From Sacculina carcini (Eukaryota; Arthropoda; Thecostraca; Sacculinidae), in the NCBI GenBank assembly GCA_916048095.2, contig OU696584.1, forward strand, positions 2,931,317 through 2,995,316: a stretch of DNA of 64,000 nt. Reading direction: 5' to 3'. The position numbers and the translations under genes were made by a program. This document shows, piece after piece, positions 1 to 11,847 of the stretch (its first letter is position 1; every line of letters starts with the position of its first letter). The notes below the pieces were generated by a model. The model searched no databases. It had not been told where the DNA came from and worked only from the letters and a program-made list of their open reading frames with translations.

Positions 1-354
1 GCGTGCTCTCTATGTCCTTGGTGATACCTGGCCAAAATACGGTCTGTTGCGCCCGACTGAACATCCGGCTGTTGCCCTGATGAGCAGCATGAAGAATCTG
101 GAGCACTTCTTTGCGTAAAGCTTCAGGAATTAAAGCGCGAGATCCGTGCATGATAACATCGTCGACGACGGACAGGACGTCGCGGTGTTGCCAATAGGCT
201 TGAAGGGTTTCAGGAAGATGATCGCGAGATGGAGGGAAACCCGACTGTATGATGGACATTAGCGTTCGCAAGTCGTCGTCTGCGGCCGTTGAAGTCTTAA
301 GCCGCTCCCAGGTGATCGCACCAAGTTTGGCGGCCCCAGTCTTCACTGTCGCTA

Positions 355-2520
355 TCACGTCAGGCTCAACGGTCCAGTCGTTGACGTCACGCGTTCGTAG
401 GGCGCACAACGCGTTGACTTCGTCGGTGTTCTCGTCATCGCGGTCGGCTCGAGCGGGGTACCGCGATGCGGCGTCTGCGGCTGGTATTTTTTGCCGGGTA
501 TATACACCACGCGAAATTTCCACATAAATGTTCGCTGTTTTAAGCGAAACAATCTCGGATTCGGGATAGCGTCCAGTGCTCTGTCACTGAGTATTCTCAC
601 CAATGGTTTATGGTCGGTTGCAATAACCAAGTCGTGACATCCCAGCGTGAAATATCGACTGTCCTCGAGGGCCCACGCGACGGCCAACATTTCTCCTTCG
701 ACAGGGGCATATCTTGTCTCGGCCGAGCGCAGGAACCGAGACCCAGCTAGTGTGATGCGCCATCCGTCCGTACAACACCCTGGAGTGACAGCCTCACAGT
801 GACAGTGCTTCTGACGAAGCCAGTATCCGACGCCGGTCTTGGACCAGTCTGGATTTAGGCAAGTTCGCCTTTTGGGGTCGAAAATTTCTACCCCCTCAGT
901 TATGGCGTCAATGTTGTCTGCTTTGGATTTCTCGAAGGCCTCGTCTAGTGTGGGCCCCCATTGGAAGGCTGTCTTTGGGCTTAGGAGGGCTTTAAATGGT
1001 CCATAATGTCCATAATGCGCCACCTGGTTAACCAAGCCAAAATACGCGCTGACGTCGGTGATGTTGGTGGGCCATGGAAACTTCGCGATGGCGTTGATAT
1101 ATTTTGGTAGCGGTTTTACGCTATTGGCGGTAATCTTAAACCCGGCGAATTTAACCTCCTTTGACGAAAACTGCAGCTTATCGGGATTTAGAATTATGCC
1201 GCATCTGCCAACACTTTCCATGTACTCTATAACCCTCCACCAGTGTGTTTCCAGGTCGGCGTCCCACAACACGACGTCGTCAACGCATTTGGACTTTCTT
1301 GGTATACCGGCGATGATTATGTCATACCTTTCGGTATAGGCATCCTGAGATGAGAGGAAACCCATAGGCGCTCTCTTGTACCGGAAACGGCCTTGCTCCG
1401 TGATAAAAGTCGTTTTATGGCGATCCTCCGGCGCAATCTCGATTGAGTGGAAGCCGTTCCACGCATCGGTTACAGTTTTGAATACCTCTGGCGGTACTGC
1501 TCTAGCCTGCTTCGCAGGCGGTACTGTATGATGTGTTTCTCTCACACTGTGTTTGTTTAGAGGCTGAAGGTCGATCGTGCGCCTGGGTGTGCCGTCACTT
1601 TTCGATGTCACCACCATGTTGTGCAGCCATGTGAGAGGGGTGCTGGGAGGCACCTTCTCGATCACATCCAACGCTACGTCGTTCTCAAGTTGTTCGGCCA
1701 CAGCCTCCTGCCAGTGCACCGGTATGTTCGGTGGACGACGAGTGACCGTGGGCTCTACACTTGGATCAACCCTGATTACCATGGGTGGGCCTTTCATAGA
1801 TGGCAACGGTTGATGAGGACACGTATTAAGTGTGGAGGACGCGTATCTCGACCTGAGCCACGATTCCATACGGTCTCTCGTGTGCATAGATGGATGGAAC
1901 TGAAGTTGTCGAGGACGACCTGGAGGCGCGGTTCGCGCTGGACATACGCATGGTGCTGTGGCTGTGGATATTGGAGCGGACGACTGTGTCGTTGTGGCTC
2001 CCGCGATCGATGCTCCAACCTTTGGGAAGTCCGAACCGACAATGCCGAGATCGATCATTGCTGATCTGCTCATATAGAAACGGTCTGTGGAATTCGTGAC
2101 ATACGCTATGACTGACGTTTGAAATTGCCTGTTCTGATCGTCTTTGCCGGAAAGCTTTAGACAAATTGCCCCGACGATGTTGATGTCGGCGCTGTTCGCG
2201 GCTATAATGCCCTTCGTCACTTGACTAAGATGTTCACGGCGCAGCCCGACTTTTTTTAACGCGGACATTCCCATCAAGCACACTTGAGCGCCAGAATCGG
2301 CGATGGCAGTAATGATCGCTGTGCGCTGTGGGGGCGGGTTGATTCGCGCCTGTTGGTACGCATCAGCGTCGATCGTCACTCTTAGTCTCACAGTTGGGTG
2401 TGGGCGAGCTTCGGCTTGCCACCATCCGGGTGTGTCAAACGGCGATTTGTCCATTGCCAGAGTGCCGCGATGGCGCCTACTGATGATACCCACCGTCGGA
2501 GCATAAGACGTTTTTACCAC
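355..2520 (-). CDS. Gypsy pol: protease, reverse transcriptase, RNase H (fossil)
   Basis: An open stretch of 721 codons. The protease core DSGAQ is at about residues 75-79. The RT region spans about 230-480, with VDDVVLW near 416 in the place of the catalytic Y/FxDD box, followed by the FxGF and PLP region typical of Gypsy. RNase H spans about 560-690, with NPDWSKTG and TDHKPL. The integrase follows downstream, off the left edge. Family knowledge: these enzymes process the polyprotein and copy the element RNA in cytoplasmic particles. The start Met is the first in frame and may not be the native one, since pol is usually made as a gag-pol fusion. Confidence 0.8.
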   Translation of the reverse strand: MVKTSYAPTVGIISRRHRGTLAMDKSPFDTPGWWQAEARPHPTVRLRVTIDADAYQQARINPPPQRTAIITAIADSGAQVCLMGMSALKKVGLRREHLSQVTKGIIAANSADINIVGAICLKLSGKDDQNRQFQTSVIAYVTNSTDRFYMSRSAMIDLGIVGSDFPKVGASIAGATTTQSSAPISTATAPCVCPARTAPPGRPRQLQFHPSMHTRDRMESWLRSRYASSTLNTCPHQPLPSMKGPPMVIRVDPSVEPTVTRRPPNIPVHWQEAVAEQLENDVALDVIEKVPPSTPLTWLHNMVVTSKSDGTPRRTIDLQPLNKHSVRETHHTVPPAKQARAVPPEVFKTVTDAWNGFHSIEIAPEDRHKTTFITEQGRFRYKRAPMGFLSSQDAYTERYDIIIAGIPRKSKCVDDVVLWDADLETHWWRVIEYMESVGRCGIILNPDKLQFSSKEVKFAGFKITANSVKPLPKYINAIAKFPWPTNITDVSAYFGLVNQVAHYGHYGPFKALLSPKTAFQWGPTLDEAFEKSKADNIDAITEGVEIFDPKRRTCLNPDWSKTGVGYWLRQKHCHCEAVTPGCCTDGWRITLAGSRFLRSAETRYAPVEGEMLAVAWALEDSRYFTLGCHDLVIATDHKPLVRILSDRALDAIPNPRLFRLKQRTFMWKFRVVYIPGKKYQPQTPHRGTPLEPTAMTRTPTKSTRCAPYERVTSTTGPLSLT

Positions 2521-3011
2521 CTGTGCCGCGGATACATGGTCGAACAGCGCCTCTGGAGGCTCGGACTTGGCGGATGGTTGTGTACGCGACCTTGCCTTTT
2601 TCCAGCACTAGAGACACGTGTTGAGCTCTCTTATTTTTCCTCGAATCAGTCCATACTTCTGGGTGTATCGACCGCATTCGCACCTGAATTTACGCCGCAA
2701 TTTAGCCGCGTCCTCCCGATTTGGCGAAGCGCATGCTGCTGGTGAGCGCTGAGAGGCCTGACGTTTGTAGGCACTTGCTGCTACTCCCGCGCTTTCAGTC
2801 ATCATTGCCCTGTTGGCGATTTCTTTTCCATCGATGATGGCAATCACCTCGTTCAGCGACAGATCGTCGACGTTTGCCGTTCTTAGTACATCTTTTTTAT
2901 CTCTTCGTCGGCGAGGCCGTTCATCAGCACCAGTTTTATTATTTCCTCGGTGTAGTCAACGTCCGTGACACCGCTGCATTTTGGCATGGAGCATGATGAC
3001 GACTTGTGCCA

Positions 3012-3515
3012 CTAACATACACCGGCCATGCCTCGGAGGCGCGCGACGTACTGCCGAACCGGTTCCGCGGCATCTTGACTCGACTGGAGTAGCTGCATCC
3101 GTCTCACACTGAGTGCAACGCTCAACACGGCCAAGCGTTTCATGGATGACAGTATTCCTGCCTCAGTTTTGGTGGCGATATTCGGGTCCTCCCTGAATAG
3201 AGTCGCCTCTAGCTCTGGCTCGCAGCAAGCGATGAGTTGAGCTGCTGCGCTGGTTGGTGAAAGGTCAGTGCCCCTCCTGAAGACTTCCCATCTTCTGACA
3301 AACGCCATCCACTCGTCCTCGCTGATCGCCTGCTGAAGTGTCGGCCGGTTAATACGCGGAGGCTTCTGGCGTGCTTCCTCAGATGCATCATCTACATTTC
3401 GTTGGTGCAACTGCATAAGAGCCATGAAGCACGTGCCATGAGCCATGTAGCGATGTCGTCGGCCGACTTCACCTCGTTTCAACTGCTGGCCTCGCATTTG
3501 AGTGTGATCGGCATG
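3012..3515 (-). pseudogene. gag remnant of element 1
   Basis: Capsid-type gag sequence recognised mainly by its match to the gag at 50,013-51,110. Both share ALMQLHQRNV, a D/E-W-x-AF-x-RRWE segment, and VRQYVARLRG. The N-terminus of both begins with a short Cys-containing segment (LKCE) just after a candidate start. No function can be assigned beyond particle assembly by family analogy. It is broken, as expected for an old copy. Confidence 0.65.
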
Positions 3516-3519
3516 TTGC

Positions 3520-5180
3520 AGATAGTGGGTGCGACTTGCGTTTCCTAAGTAGCAATAACTGATATCATGATCAAAAGACCTTCTCGTATGGGTGGACCAT
3601 GTAATTCCAACGGAATGATATCAGCTGGCAGAAACAAAATACACAATATAAGCCGATAAAAATAACTGAACACTTAACATCACTAGCGCCAAAGGATTAT
3701 ATACCAAAATAAACTTGAAACTCGCTCGTAGTTATTGTTTACAATTAGTTCTTGTTTGCGATTCATACAGGAAGTTTTATAATACGAAAATACATTGAAA
3801 ATATAAACACTTACTTATAAACAAAGCGACGCAAGTTTATACGTGCATAAACAACGAATCACATGAGTTCACCATCTAGTGATGGGCCAAGTATGGATAT
3901 TAAAATGATATCGATACCACCTTCCGATTCCGATACTCACGTATACCGAAAACAACAATCATTGTGTAAGAAAGGAAGGTTTGAGAACCGTTTTTTATGC
4001 TAAAATCTGAAACTGTTTTAAAAAAACAACAGGTGGCATAATTTTTTATTATTTTTTACACATTAACTTTTTCCTGCCAGAAATTACCTACGTTGGTTAT
4101 AATAAGTTTCATCATTTCATTCAGCAGATCAATTATTTGCAAATATAAGAGTACAAACACTGCAAATATTTACACAAATAGTACGAATATGCACACAAAC
4201 TTAGTGTTCCTAATGAGACTACGAATAAAAGCGCGTCGCAGTGGCAACGGACCAGAAAAACGGACAATATTTTCGTGTAGGAAAAAAACAACTGAGGAAA
4301 TATATTTGATGTAGAAAAAGGTATTTGAACACAAATAACTACATCAAAGAAACCATCATCCATAAAACCAGTTCTAAAAACAGGTTACTAATAATAAAAA
4401 CAGTTAATCTGGTTCAACTTTCCTTGATCTGACGCCAATTTATTTCGCAATCTCTACATCTACGAAAACACTTTTTCAAAAAAAATTATTTGAAAAAAAA
4501 CATGGTTTAAAAGAACAGTTTAAATGAAGTGGTTTAACCAGCCGCTTATACGTACCAGCAGGCTACTTGATATACAAAAGGTATTTGAACGTACATCAAT
4601 CAAATCTATCTTACATAGATACTGTTTTAGAAAACATTGTTTCATAAAAAAGCGTTAGTTTAAATGAAGGTTTGTCAAAAAACACTTGACCAAGCAATTA
4701 GCTTGTCTTGTTCTGCTGCCAACATTTTCTGGACCTGTACATTAATAAAACAAATTTAAAACCAGTTTGAAAAACATCATTGCATTTTTTCGTAAAAAAA
4801 CACGGTTTCTTTAAAAAAAACATGATTATTCAATGAATTCGTTTTGTTATGCTGACAAATTAGTTCAAATGTCCACAAATTAAAACCATCTTCAAAAACA
4901 TGGGATTTCTCAATGAGAAAAACCTAAACCACCGGACCCGGATGCACTTTCAAACAGTCTCCTGAAGAATTTATTGATAAATATTCTTGTTTTTCATACT
5001 ATTATCAAATTATTTTTGAAATAAGACACGTAAAGATGTACAAAACATCAATTGAACTCTTTTCTATGCACTAAAATCTAACATCCGATGACAATTTTGG
5101 CTAATTCTAAAAAAACAAACAAAAAACAAAAAAACATAATTTTGCAAAAAAAACGCAATAAAAAACGGTTTTTTTGCATC
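3520..5180. other. A/T-rich intergenic stretch
   Basis: About 1.65 kb with no convincing coding region. It is rich in A and T runs and carries loosely repeated phrases built on AAAACA and GGTTTAAA, for example around 4,500-4,900. The only ORFs are short and low in complexity. It probably contains decayed repeat sequence, but no end, inverted repeat or coding trace could be fixed. Confidence 0.5.
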
Positions 5181-5183
5181 ACT

Positions 5184-5447
5184 ATACTTGACACACTTAC
5201 ATGATACGCGATACACCTACATGATTCGAGGAATGCTGAGTGTACGGTTACATGAGGCGAGTGAATGCTGAGCGTGCACGGGTTGCTACCGCGTGCGGTA
5301 CGGTGTTAGCCTTGGTGTTTGAGGTTGGGGCATTCTGCATTGTGAGTTAGTGCTGTAAACTTGTGCTGTAATCTTGCGTTAATATATCGTGTGGTTTAGA
5401 GCGTTTCTTCTTGCTGCAATAAATCATGCGTGCGTGCGGACACTACA
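5184..5447 (+). repeat. partial 5' LTR of the Mag-like element
   Basis: Ends in ACTACA directly before the primer-site region. Its left part (TACTTGACACACTTA) matches the last visible bases of the 3' LTR at 9,811-9,826. An AATAAA lies near 5,420, as expected for LTR polyadenylation. The first bases of the LTR are not present. Confidence 0.65.
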
Positions 5448-5466
5448 AATTGGCGACGAGGATCCC
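5448..5466 (+). other. primer-binding-site region of the Mag-like element
   Basis: AATTGGCGACGAGGATC lies immediately after the 5' LTR. A TGGCGAC start at this distance is the usual tRNA primer-site context in Mag-type Gypsy elements. The exact tRNA was not identified from the sequence. Confidence 0.55.
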
Positions 5467-6771
5467 ACGGTCTGCAAAATTAATTTTGAAAGTGTTTCTG
5501 CACCAACTGCGTTCTTGGCGAGACCGGGAAAGCCCACCGTACCTTGGGGTGAATGGGAATTTTCATTCAGAAATTACATCACCGCCATCAACGGAGATTC
5601 CTTTCCTGTTCAACGGCACCGTGCAATTTTGCTGCACTGTGTAGGCGCCGAAGCGCAAATGGCATATTTGGCTTTGCCAGCAGCAGTCAAACGCGAGGGT
5701 GAAGACGACTTCTCAATGACGTTGCGCCAGCTCGCCGAATTCTACGCGCCAAAAATAAACGTAATTTCGGAGCGGTTCGTATTTCGCCAGAGAAAGCAGC
5801 ATCCATCTGAGACGACCGCAGAATATGTGTCTGCTCTTCGCTCACTGTCTGTCAACTGCCAATTTGGGGCTCTAAAGGACGAGATGATCAGATACCAAGC
5901 GGTCGAGAATACGCTACATGAACGCATGAGAGAAAGGTTTCTGCAGGACACTTCATTAAGGCTTGACTCGTTACTGCATACGGCAGAAGCCTTCGAAAAT
6001 TCAAAAAGACAATCAGCTCTGATGACCACATCGAGGACAGATCAACTAACACAAGATGTCTGTGCTATTCGTCAACCAGCAATGAGATGTACTGGAAAAG
6101 ACAAAACGATTGATTGCACTTACTGCGGGCGTCAGCATAAGCTTCCGCGCGCTGAACATTGTCCAGCAAGACGTTCTACATGTAACACTTGCGGAAAGAC
6201 AGGTCATTGGGCCGCAGTGCGCAGAACGAACGAGAAAAGGAACAAAGACCAGAGGATTCAGCGCAAGTTTCAAGATCAGCACAAGCGACACGTCAAAGAA
6301 GTAACAATAGTATCGTGTTGCGCAAGCACTGTAGCAGAACCATCTGAACACCTAAAGAAAATAACGTGTCAAGCGCAAGTCAGGGTGAGAAATGAGACGA
6401 ATGCATGTCTAACCATGCAGATCGACACCGTTGCTGGAGTTTCAGCGATGAGCTGGCCACTTGCAAAGGCTCATTTCAAAGGAGCTGTGGTCGAGCCAAC
6501 TGAAACACGCCTGATGGGTGTAGGACGTCAGTCTCTTCACGTGGTAGGGACTCTGGCCACTACCGTGACTTTCAGAGACAAATCCCCAGCAGTGGATTTC
6601 TATATAATCAACACGCCGGGCAAAGAGGCACTGCTGATTGCCGACATTGGCCGACATGGGCCTCACCATACATACGCAGTACGGCACAATTGCCAAGGTG
6701 ACCGAGGACCCCGGCATCCCGACACAGGCACTCGCTGTCATCAAAGGCTACTGCCACAAAATGAAATTTAA
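5467..6771 (+). CDS. Mag-like gag with zinc knuckles and protease region (fossil)
   Basis: The open frame covers a capsid-like region (about 5,500-6,060), then two Cys/His knuckles at about 6,115-6,215 (CTYCGRQHKL and CNTCGKTGHW). An aspartic-protease-like segment with QIDTVAG follows near 6,418, then an LLIADIG stretch. The frame can be extended upstream into the LTR, but a start after the LTR is more likely; the exact gag start is unknown. Family role: particle formation, RNA binding and polyprotein cleavage. Pol follows in another frame, overlapping the end. Confidence 0.7.
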   Translation, partial: TVCKINFESVSAPTAFLARPGKPTVPWGEWEFSFRNYITAINGDSFPVQRHRAILLHCVGAEAQMAYLALPAAVKREGEDDFSMTLRQLAEFYAPKINVISERFVFRQRKQHPSETTAEYVSALRSLSVNCQFGALKDEMIRYQAVENTLHERMRERFLQDTSLRLDSLLHTAEAFENSKRQSALMTTSRTDQLTQDVCAIRQPAMRCTGKDKTIDCTYCGRQHKLPRAEHCPARRSTCNTCGKTGHWAAVRRTNEKRNKDQRIQRKFQDQHKRHVKEVTIVSCCASTVAEPSEHLKKITCQAQVRVRNETNACLTMQIDTVAGVSAMSWPLAKAHFKGAVVEPTETRLMGVGRQSLHVVGTLATTVTFRDKSPAVDFYIINTPGKEALLIADIGRHGPHHTYAVRHNCQGDRGPRHPDTGTRCHQRLLPQNEI

Positions 6772-9552
6772 ACCTGACGCTAAGCCGATTGCATTCGCTC
6801 TGCGCCGATTACCGCTATCTGTGAGAGCTGATGTTATGACAGAACCGTGGCGACTACTGGAGGTCGGCGTCATTGAACGCACCGATGCTTCAGAATGGGT
6901 CAGTCCAGTCGTCATTGTGAAGAAATCATCCGGTGGTATCCGACTATGTGTTGACTTGAGGGGCCCGAACAAACAGATCGTAACGAAGGCGCACCCGATT
7001 CCGACTGTGACTCGATCTGAAAGCGGCCTATCATCAACTGCAGCTGCACCCCGAGTCGCGACACGTGACGGCATTTATAACCCACGATGGTCTTTACCAA
7101 TACAAACGCGTACCATTTGGACTCGCCTCTGCAGGTGCAGCGTTCCAAAAGATGTTGGACGACGTTCTGAGAGATGTAAAGGGTTGTGTACATTACATGG
7201 ACGACATTGTCATCTGTGGTCCAAACCGCGATTTTCATGAAAAACGTATCGCGCATGTGATGAAGAAGTTGCAGATGGCCAGCATCACGTTGAGCCACGA
7301 CAAGTGCAGCTACGCACAACCAAAGGTCAAGTTCTGCGGGTTTTATATCACAGAGGCAGGCGTACTTCCGTCAGATGACCATATACTAGCTGTGCGAGAA
7401 GCGCCAACACCGACAAATGCTGCAGAACTACGTAGTTTTCTAGGTCTTTGCAGTTGGCTCGCTCAATTTATACCGAGGTACGCTGGCGTCGCTGCTCCTC
7501 TGTTCAATCTTTTAAAGAAGGGTAACACATGAGTGGAGTACGGCTCATACCGATGCATGTGATGAACTGAAGCGCCTCATCGTTGATGCTCGACCTCTGG
7601 AGCGCTTCGACACCGACCGAGCGACAGTGGTAACAACAGACGCAAGCGAAACCGGCGCCGGAACTGTGTTGTCTCAAGTAGACGAATCGGGTCAAGAACA
7701 CATAGTATCGTTTTGGAGCTACACCTTTTCCGACTGCGAGAAGCGTTACTCAGTTACGGAAAGAGAAGCGTTGGCAGCTGTCTTGGCGATGGAAAAATGG
7801 AAAGTTTACGTTTTCGGGCGCTCATTCAAGCTAAGGACGGTTCACTCAGCATTGACGACAATACTATCGGCTAAATTCAGTGGTCGCGCAGGTGCAAGAA
7901 TCGCCAGGTGGCAGTCTCGGTTAATTCCGTATTCATACAGTGTTGAGTACGTGTCAGGCGCCAAAATACCTTGAGCAGATGCCCTGTCGCGTTACTCAGT
8001 TACGGAAAGAGAAGCGTTGGCAGCTGTCTTGGCGATGGAAAAATGGAAAGTTTACGTTTTCGGGCGCTCATTCAAGCTAAGGACGATTCACTCAGCATTG
8101 ACGCCAATACTATCGGCTAAATTCAGTGGTCGCGCAGGTGAAAGAATCGCCAGGTGGCAGTCTCGGTTAATTCCGTATTCATACAGTGTTGAGTACGTGT
8201 CAGGCGCCAAAATACCTGGAGCAGATGCCCTGTCGCGACTGCCAGCCTCGCGAGACGACATCGGAGAGGTGCTGGCAGACACGGACGAAGTGATTGCTTT
8301 TTTGGCCGAGGAGAAGTCAGTCGTCAGTCGCGAAGAGCTCAACGAGGCATCTCGACAAGATGAACAGCTAACTGAACTGGGACAAGCGCTAGTGAAGGGG
8401 TTTCCGAAGACGGCGAAATCGTGCAGTGAGCTGCTACGTCCCTTCTTCAACATGCAAAGCGAATTGTCAATCGTGGACCGCATTGCAATGCGCGCAGACC
8501 ATCAGGCCGTGATACCGATGCAACTACGTTCTAAATATCTACAACGAGCTCATGCATCACATGATGGCATTGTTAAGACTCGACAGTTCCTGCGCTGTGT
8601 GGCGTGGTGGCCGGGAGTAAACAGCGATGTCCAGAAGACGGTCAACAACTGCGTTCAGTTTCAGTCAAGCGACAAGGTCAACTGCAATCGCGCCAAAGCT
8701 GCACCTTTACAACCAGGAGCATATCCACAACAAGCGTGGTCCAAACTGAGGTTGGACATTGTCGGTCCTATCCGCGGAACTCTTCCTCAACATCGCTACA
8801 TCATTACACTCATAGACTATTTCTCCGAATTGGTGGAAATTGGTTTTTCTGAGACTATTGAGACCCGCGACATTATCCAATTTTTGAGTAACATATAGGT
8901 CAGAGAAGGATACCCAGATGAATTGGTAACAGACAATGGTCGACAGTTGGTGAGCACAGAGATGGAGACGTACCTCAAGCAGAGAAACATCACTCATCGC
9001 CGCTGTTCAGCGTATTGGCCACAGTCAAACGGAGCCATCGAAAGATTCAACCGGACATTAAAAACGTGGCTGAAAAACTGCTGTATTTCATCATAGGAAC
9101 AGTCGATGCTGGAGCAAATGCTCGCACTGTTGGGGAGGTATCGAGCGACACCACACTGTACTACAGGTCAACTGCCTTTGCAACTCTTACATGGACGGCC
9201 GATGCGTCTTTCTCTTCCGGTCGTGACAACAGCGGAACGGGGTTCAAGAGCTGAGCATAAAGAACTCACCAGCAGGGTACAACGTGAGCAGCGCCGCCAT
9301 AAGCGTCATTATGATCGTCGCATGAGGGTCCGAGTACCGTCCATGCAAATCGGAGACTACGTATATGTTCGGGATACTGGGCATGTCGGGAAGACCGGCA
9401 GACGCTTCTCCGGTCCAGTGCGCACAGTGGGGCGACAAGGTGCTGCTTATCGATTGGAGGACGGTTCCGTCCGTAATGTGGCACACCTGGCCAAGACTAG
9501 ATTATGTGTTGTACCACGTGCCGCAGACGACGAGACCGACACTGAAATTTAG
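6638..9552 (+). pseudogene. Mag-like pol: RT, RNase H, integrase (fossil)
   Basis: Parts in order: RT fingers/palm (about 6,770-7,500; RVPFGLASAGAAFQ and YMDDIVI are recognisable), RNase H (about 7,620-8,240), integrase zinc-binding segment (near 8,540), catalytic core (about 8,730-9,060) and C-terminal domain (about 9,290-9,500; GDYVYVRD). It is a broken copy with several interruptions. No env-like ORF follows before the 3' LTR. Confidence 0.75.
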
Positions 9553-9760
9553 TCAGCGTCGTCAACAGCTTCGCCTCGACCAACACAAAGTACCAGTGAA
9601 ACTGCCGAACCGCTACCGAGTAACGTTACTACATTCCCCGGCCACGGATCGCTGGAGATGAACGAAGATCCGCCCCGTCAACTTTCATCGTCATCGCGCG
9701 GTCGTCGCCCCTGGCTGCCGGCTCGTCTTATGGACTAGTGATTTCTTAAGAGCGGGGATA

Positions 9761-9826
9761 TGTAATGTCAGGGTTCGGTTAGAAGCGTACAGTGAGCTAC
9801 ATGTTACATGGTACTTGACACACTTA
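9761..9826 (+). repeat. truncated 3' LTR of the Mag-like element
   Basis: Begins TGTAATGTCAGGG directly after a purine tract (AAGAGCGGGGATA), the expected polypurine-LTR junction. The last visible bases TACTTGACACACTTA match the 5' LTR, after which unrelated sequence starts. Confidence 0.65.
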
Positions 9827-9955
9827 TTAATTATTTAATACTATTTATTTTATTAATTGTTCCGCAAGACGGGTGGGTTCAAACATTCAATTTTACCGTG
9901 TGGAATGAATCCATATACAAACTCACGGGCTTCACTTCAAGATCCAGTCTCACTA
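9827..9955 (+). repeat. fragment of a dispersed repeat (CACGACGGGCGGG family)
   Basis: Contains TTCCGCAAGACGGGTGGGTT and then about 60 bases that match 23,299-23,354 (both end CTTCAAGATCCAG). It therefore belongs to the same repeat that fills much of 22.5-23.4 kb. It sits between the truncated Mag-like LTR and the broken end of LINE A. Confidence 0.6.
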
Positions 9956-10885
9956 ATGTATATTATATTATATATAATAGGACCAAGGAGAGAGCCTTGT
10001 GGAACACCAGAAGTCATATTTACAGAATCAGATAGTGCTGAGTTACAGCGAACAGAGTAGGAACGGTTACTGAGATACGAAGATAGAAGAGAGAGTGCAG
10101 TAGATGAGAGACCGACATGTGCGAGATCCCGACAAAGAATGGAGTGATCAACTAGGTCAAAAGCGGAGGAAAAATCAAGTGATATGAGGAGAACAGAGTT
10201 CGAAAGCAAAATTAGAGAAAATATCATTTTGGAGACAGACGAGGAGTGTTTCCGTGGAATGTTTGGCAACAAATCCTGATTGGCACGGAACTAGAGCACC
10301 AGAAATGATAGGGAGGAGTTGATCGCGGATGGCGGATTCGAGAAGTTTGGAAGCAAGTTTAAGGATAGAGATAGGGCGATAATTACAGGGAGCAGATGAG
10401 TCCAAACCCGGTCTTTTGAGGATAGGGGAATGGGCAGCATGTTTAGAGGCCAAAAATTCTCCGTGAAGGAAGGACGAAATAATTAGGTGTGTGAAGAATG
10501 GCGCAAGTAGAATAATGGAATCTGAGAGGGCAGAATACTTAATGGGGTCAGAAGGACAATTAGTGTGTTGGAGTTTGGATAGAAGACGAGCGACTTTGTA
10601 CGGTGTAAGAAATGAAAAGGATGTGAGTGCATTACCAGAGGAGGAAAAGGAGAAAGGTTGTGAGACTACTGGTATTTTGGAGTGTAGAGTGGCAATTTTC
10701 TGAGAGAAGAAGGACGCGAATTGATCAGCAGTGATTTGGCAAGACTCCTGGGTGTTACGGCCTGAGAGGGCTTTCAGTGTGGACCAGCGAGAATGAGGGT
10801 GAGTTTTTAAGTTGTGTAATTTATATTGGAAAACGAGGATTTAGATGAAGCTACTTCAGTGAGAAACAGTTTACGAGTAGTACAG
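9955..10885 (-). pseudogene. LINE A ORF2, reverse transcriptase part (truncated)
   Basis: Carries, in more than one frame, RWSTLKALSG, NYRPISILKLASKLLESAI, FSSAFDLVDHSIL and SGVPQGSLLGP. It stops just before the YADD box, where unrelated repeat sequence begins. Upstream it is separated from the endonuclease half by the solo LTR at 10,886-11,668. Confidence 0.75.
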
Positions 10886-11668
10886 TGTTAACTACACTTG
10901 TTAAGTACGGTTAAGCATGCATAGAAAACAATTAGTAAATCAGCTATATATTACATTCACACATTTACATAACATTAATACATAATTACAATTACGAAAC
11001 AATACAATAAGATACGATACCCGCAGCGGCTGAACACGAATACGCGGGGAGCACGAATGAGTCGCGGGAACACAATGAAGCGAGCGAACAACTCTAGCAT
11101 TGTGTGACAGCACGCACTATTCTCGACTGACTTGTCCAACACCTGTAGCACCGGCCGAAATACCTTCACTCCAAGTAGGACACCGGTCACGTGACCGTCT
11201 GGAAGGTGCCGTGCGATGTCTGAGCAAACAGTCGTGTGAATTGTCGCGGGAAATATCGGGACTACGATCGTCGTGGGTGGTGTGAACACACAGTAGTACT
11301 TCCGCCGGCTTGCGTGGAGAATGGGCAGCGCACACAGGCGGCTCAGACAGACAGACACAAGCACACAGGCGGCGCGGATATACAGCGCGACACAAACACG
11401 ACATAGCCAGACGGCGACGTAAACACCCGCGCAAATAGGCGACGAAAATATCACATCCGGTGGTGTGCACGGTGCGAACATACATACAATCATATTGCGA
11501 AGTGTGTAAATTTATACAATGAAATGAATTTATGAAATGAAACAAACACGCAACGCACAGAACGCAAACACACGCACAACATAAACATGCAACGCATAAA
11601 CTGAAATAATACAACGACAATCAATACAAAAGAAACATGTGTGTGTGTGAATAAGTGTGTACGCCACA
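10886..11668. mobile_element. solo LTR inside LINE A
   Basis: A 783-bp segment beginning TGTTAACTACAC and ending ACGCCACA, flanked by a 4-bp direct repeat ACAG (10,882-10,885 and 11,669-11,672). It interrupts the LINE ORF2 linker: LINE-like sequence resumes on both sides. TG...CA ends plus a short target duplication and no internal region fit a solo LTR left by LTR-LTR recombination. The family is not known and the orientation is undecided. Confidence 0.6.
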
Positions 11669-11847
11669 ACAGAAGTGATTCCAGGAAGAAGAGTTGCGAA
11701 GGCGTCGCCAGGAGCGCTCACGCGCGCGACACTCCGCTCGCAGGCTTTGCAGTTTAGAAGACCACCAAGGAGGAGGAGGGTTCATAGAGCGCACATTATG
11801 TTGACACAGGGGAGAAATTTTATCATTTATACAAGAGAGAGTGTCAG

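Larger units (their letters stand above)
1..3515 (-). mobile_element. Ty3/Gypsy-type LTR element 1, partial
   Basis: An old LTR retrotransposon on the minus strand, running off the left edge. Reading from right to left it shows gag (about 3,515-2,600), an aspartic protease with a DSGA core (near 2,300), a reverse transcriptase with VDD (near 1,275), RNase H with a TDHKPL motif (near 610), and the zinc-binding start of an integrase (AHQG, then FWPG) within the first 120 bases. Part order PR-RT-RH-INT is Ty3/Gypsy. Its gag matches the gag fragment at 50.0-51.1 kb, so two copies of one family lie in the window. No LTR is recognised. The gag part is broken in several places; the pol part is largely open. 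Confidence 0.85.
5184..9826 (+). mobile_element. Mag-like Ty3/Gypsy LTR element
   Basis: An LTR retrotransposon in the order partial 5' LTR, primer-site region, gag with zinc knuckles and protease, RT, RNase H, integrase, partial 3' LTR. The RT shows YMDDIVI, the RNase H a TTDAS start, and the integrase an HDGIVKT zinc-binding segment and LRLDIVGP core. The sequence ACAAATTGGCGACGAGGATC after the 5' LTR is characteristic of Mag-lineage elements. The RNase H part contains an internal tandem repeat of about 250 bases. Both LTRs are incomplete, and the 3' one is cut off against another repeat. The element is broken in several places and looks moderately old. Confidence 0.85.
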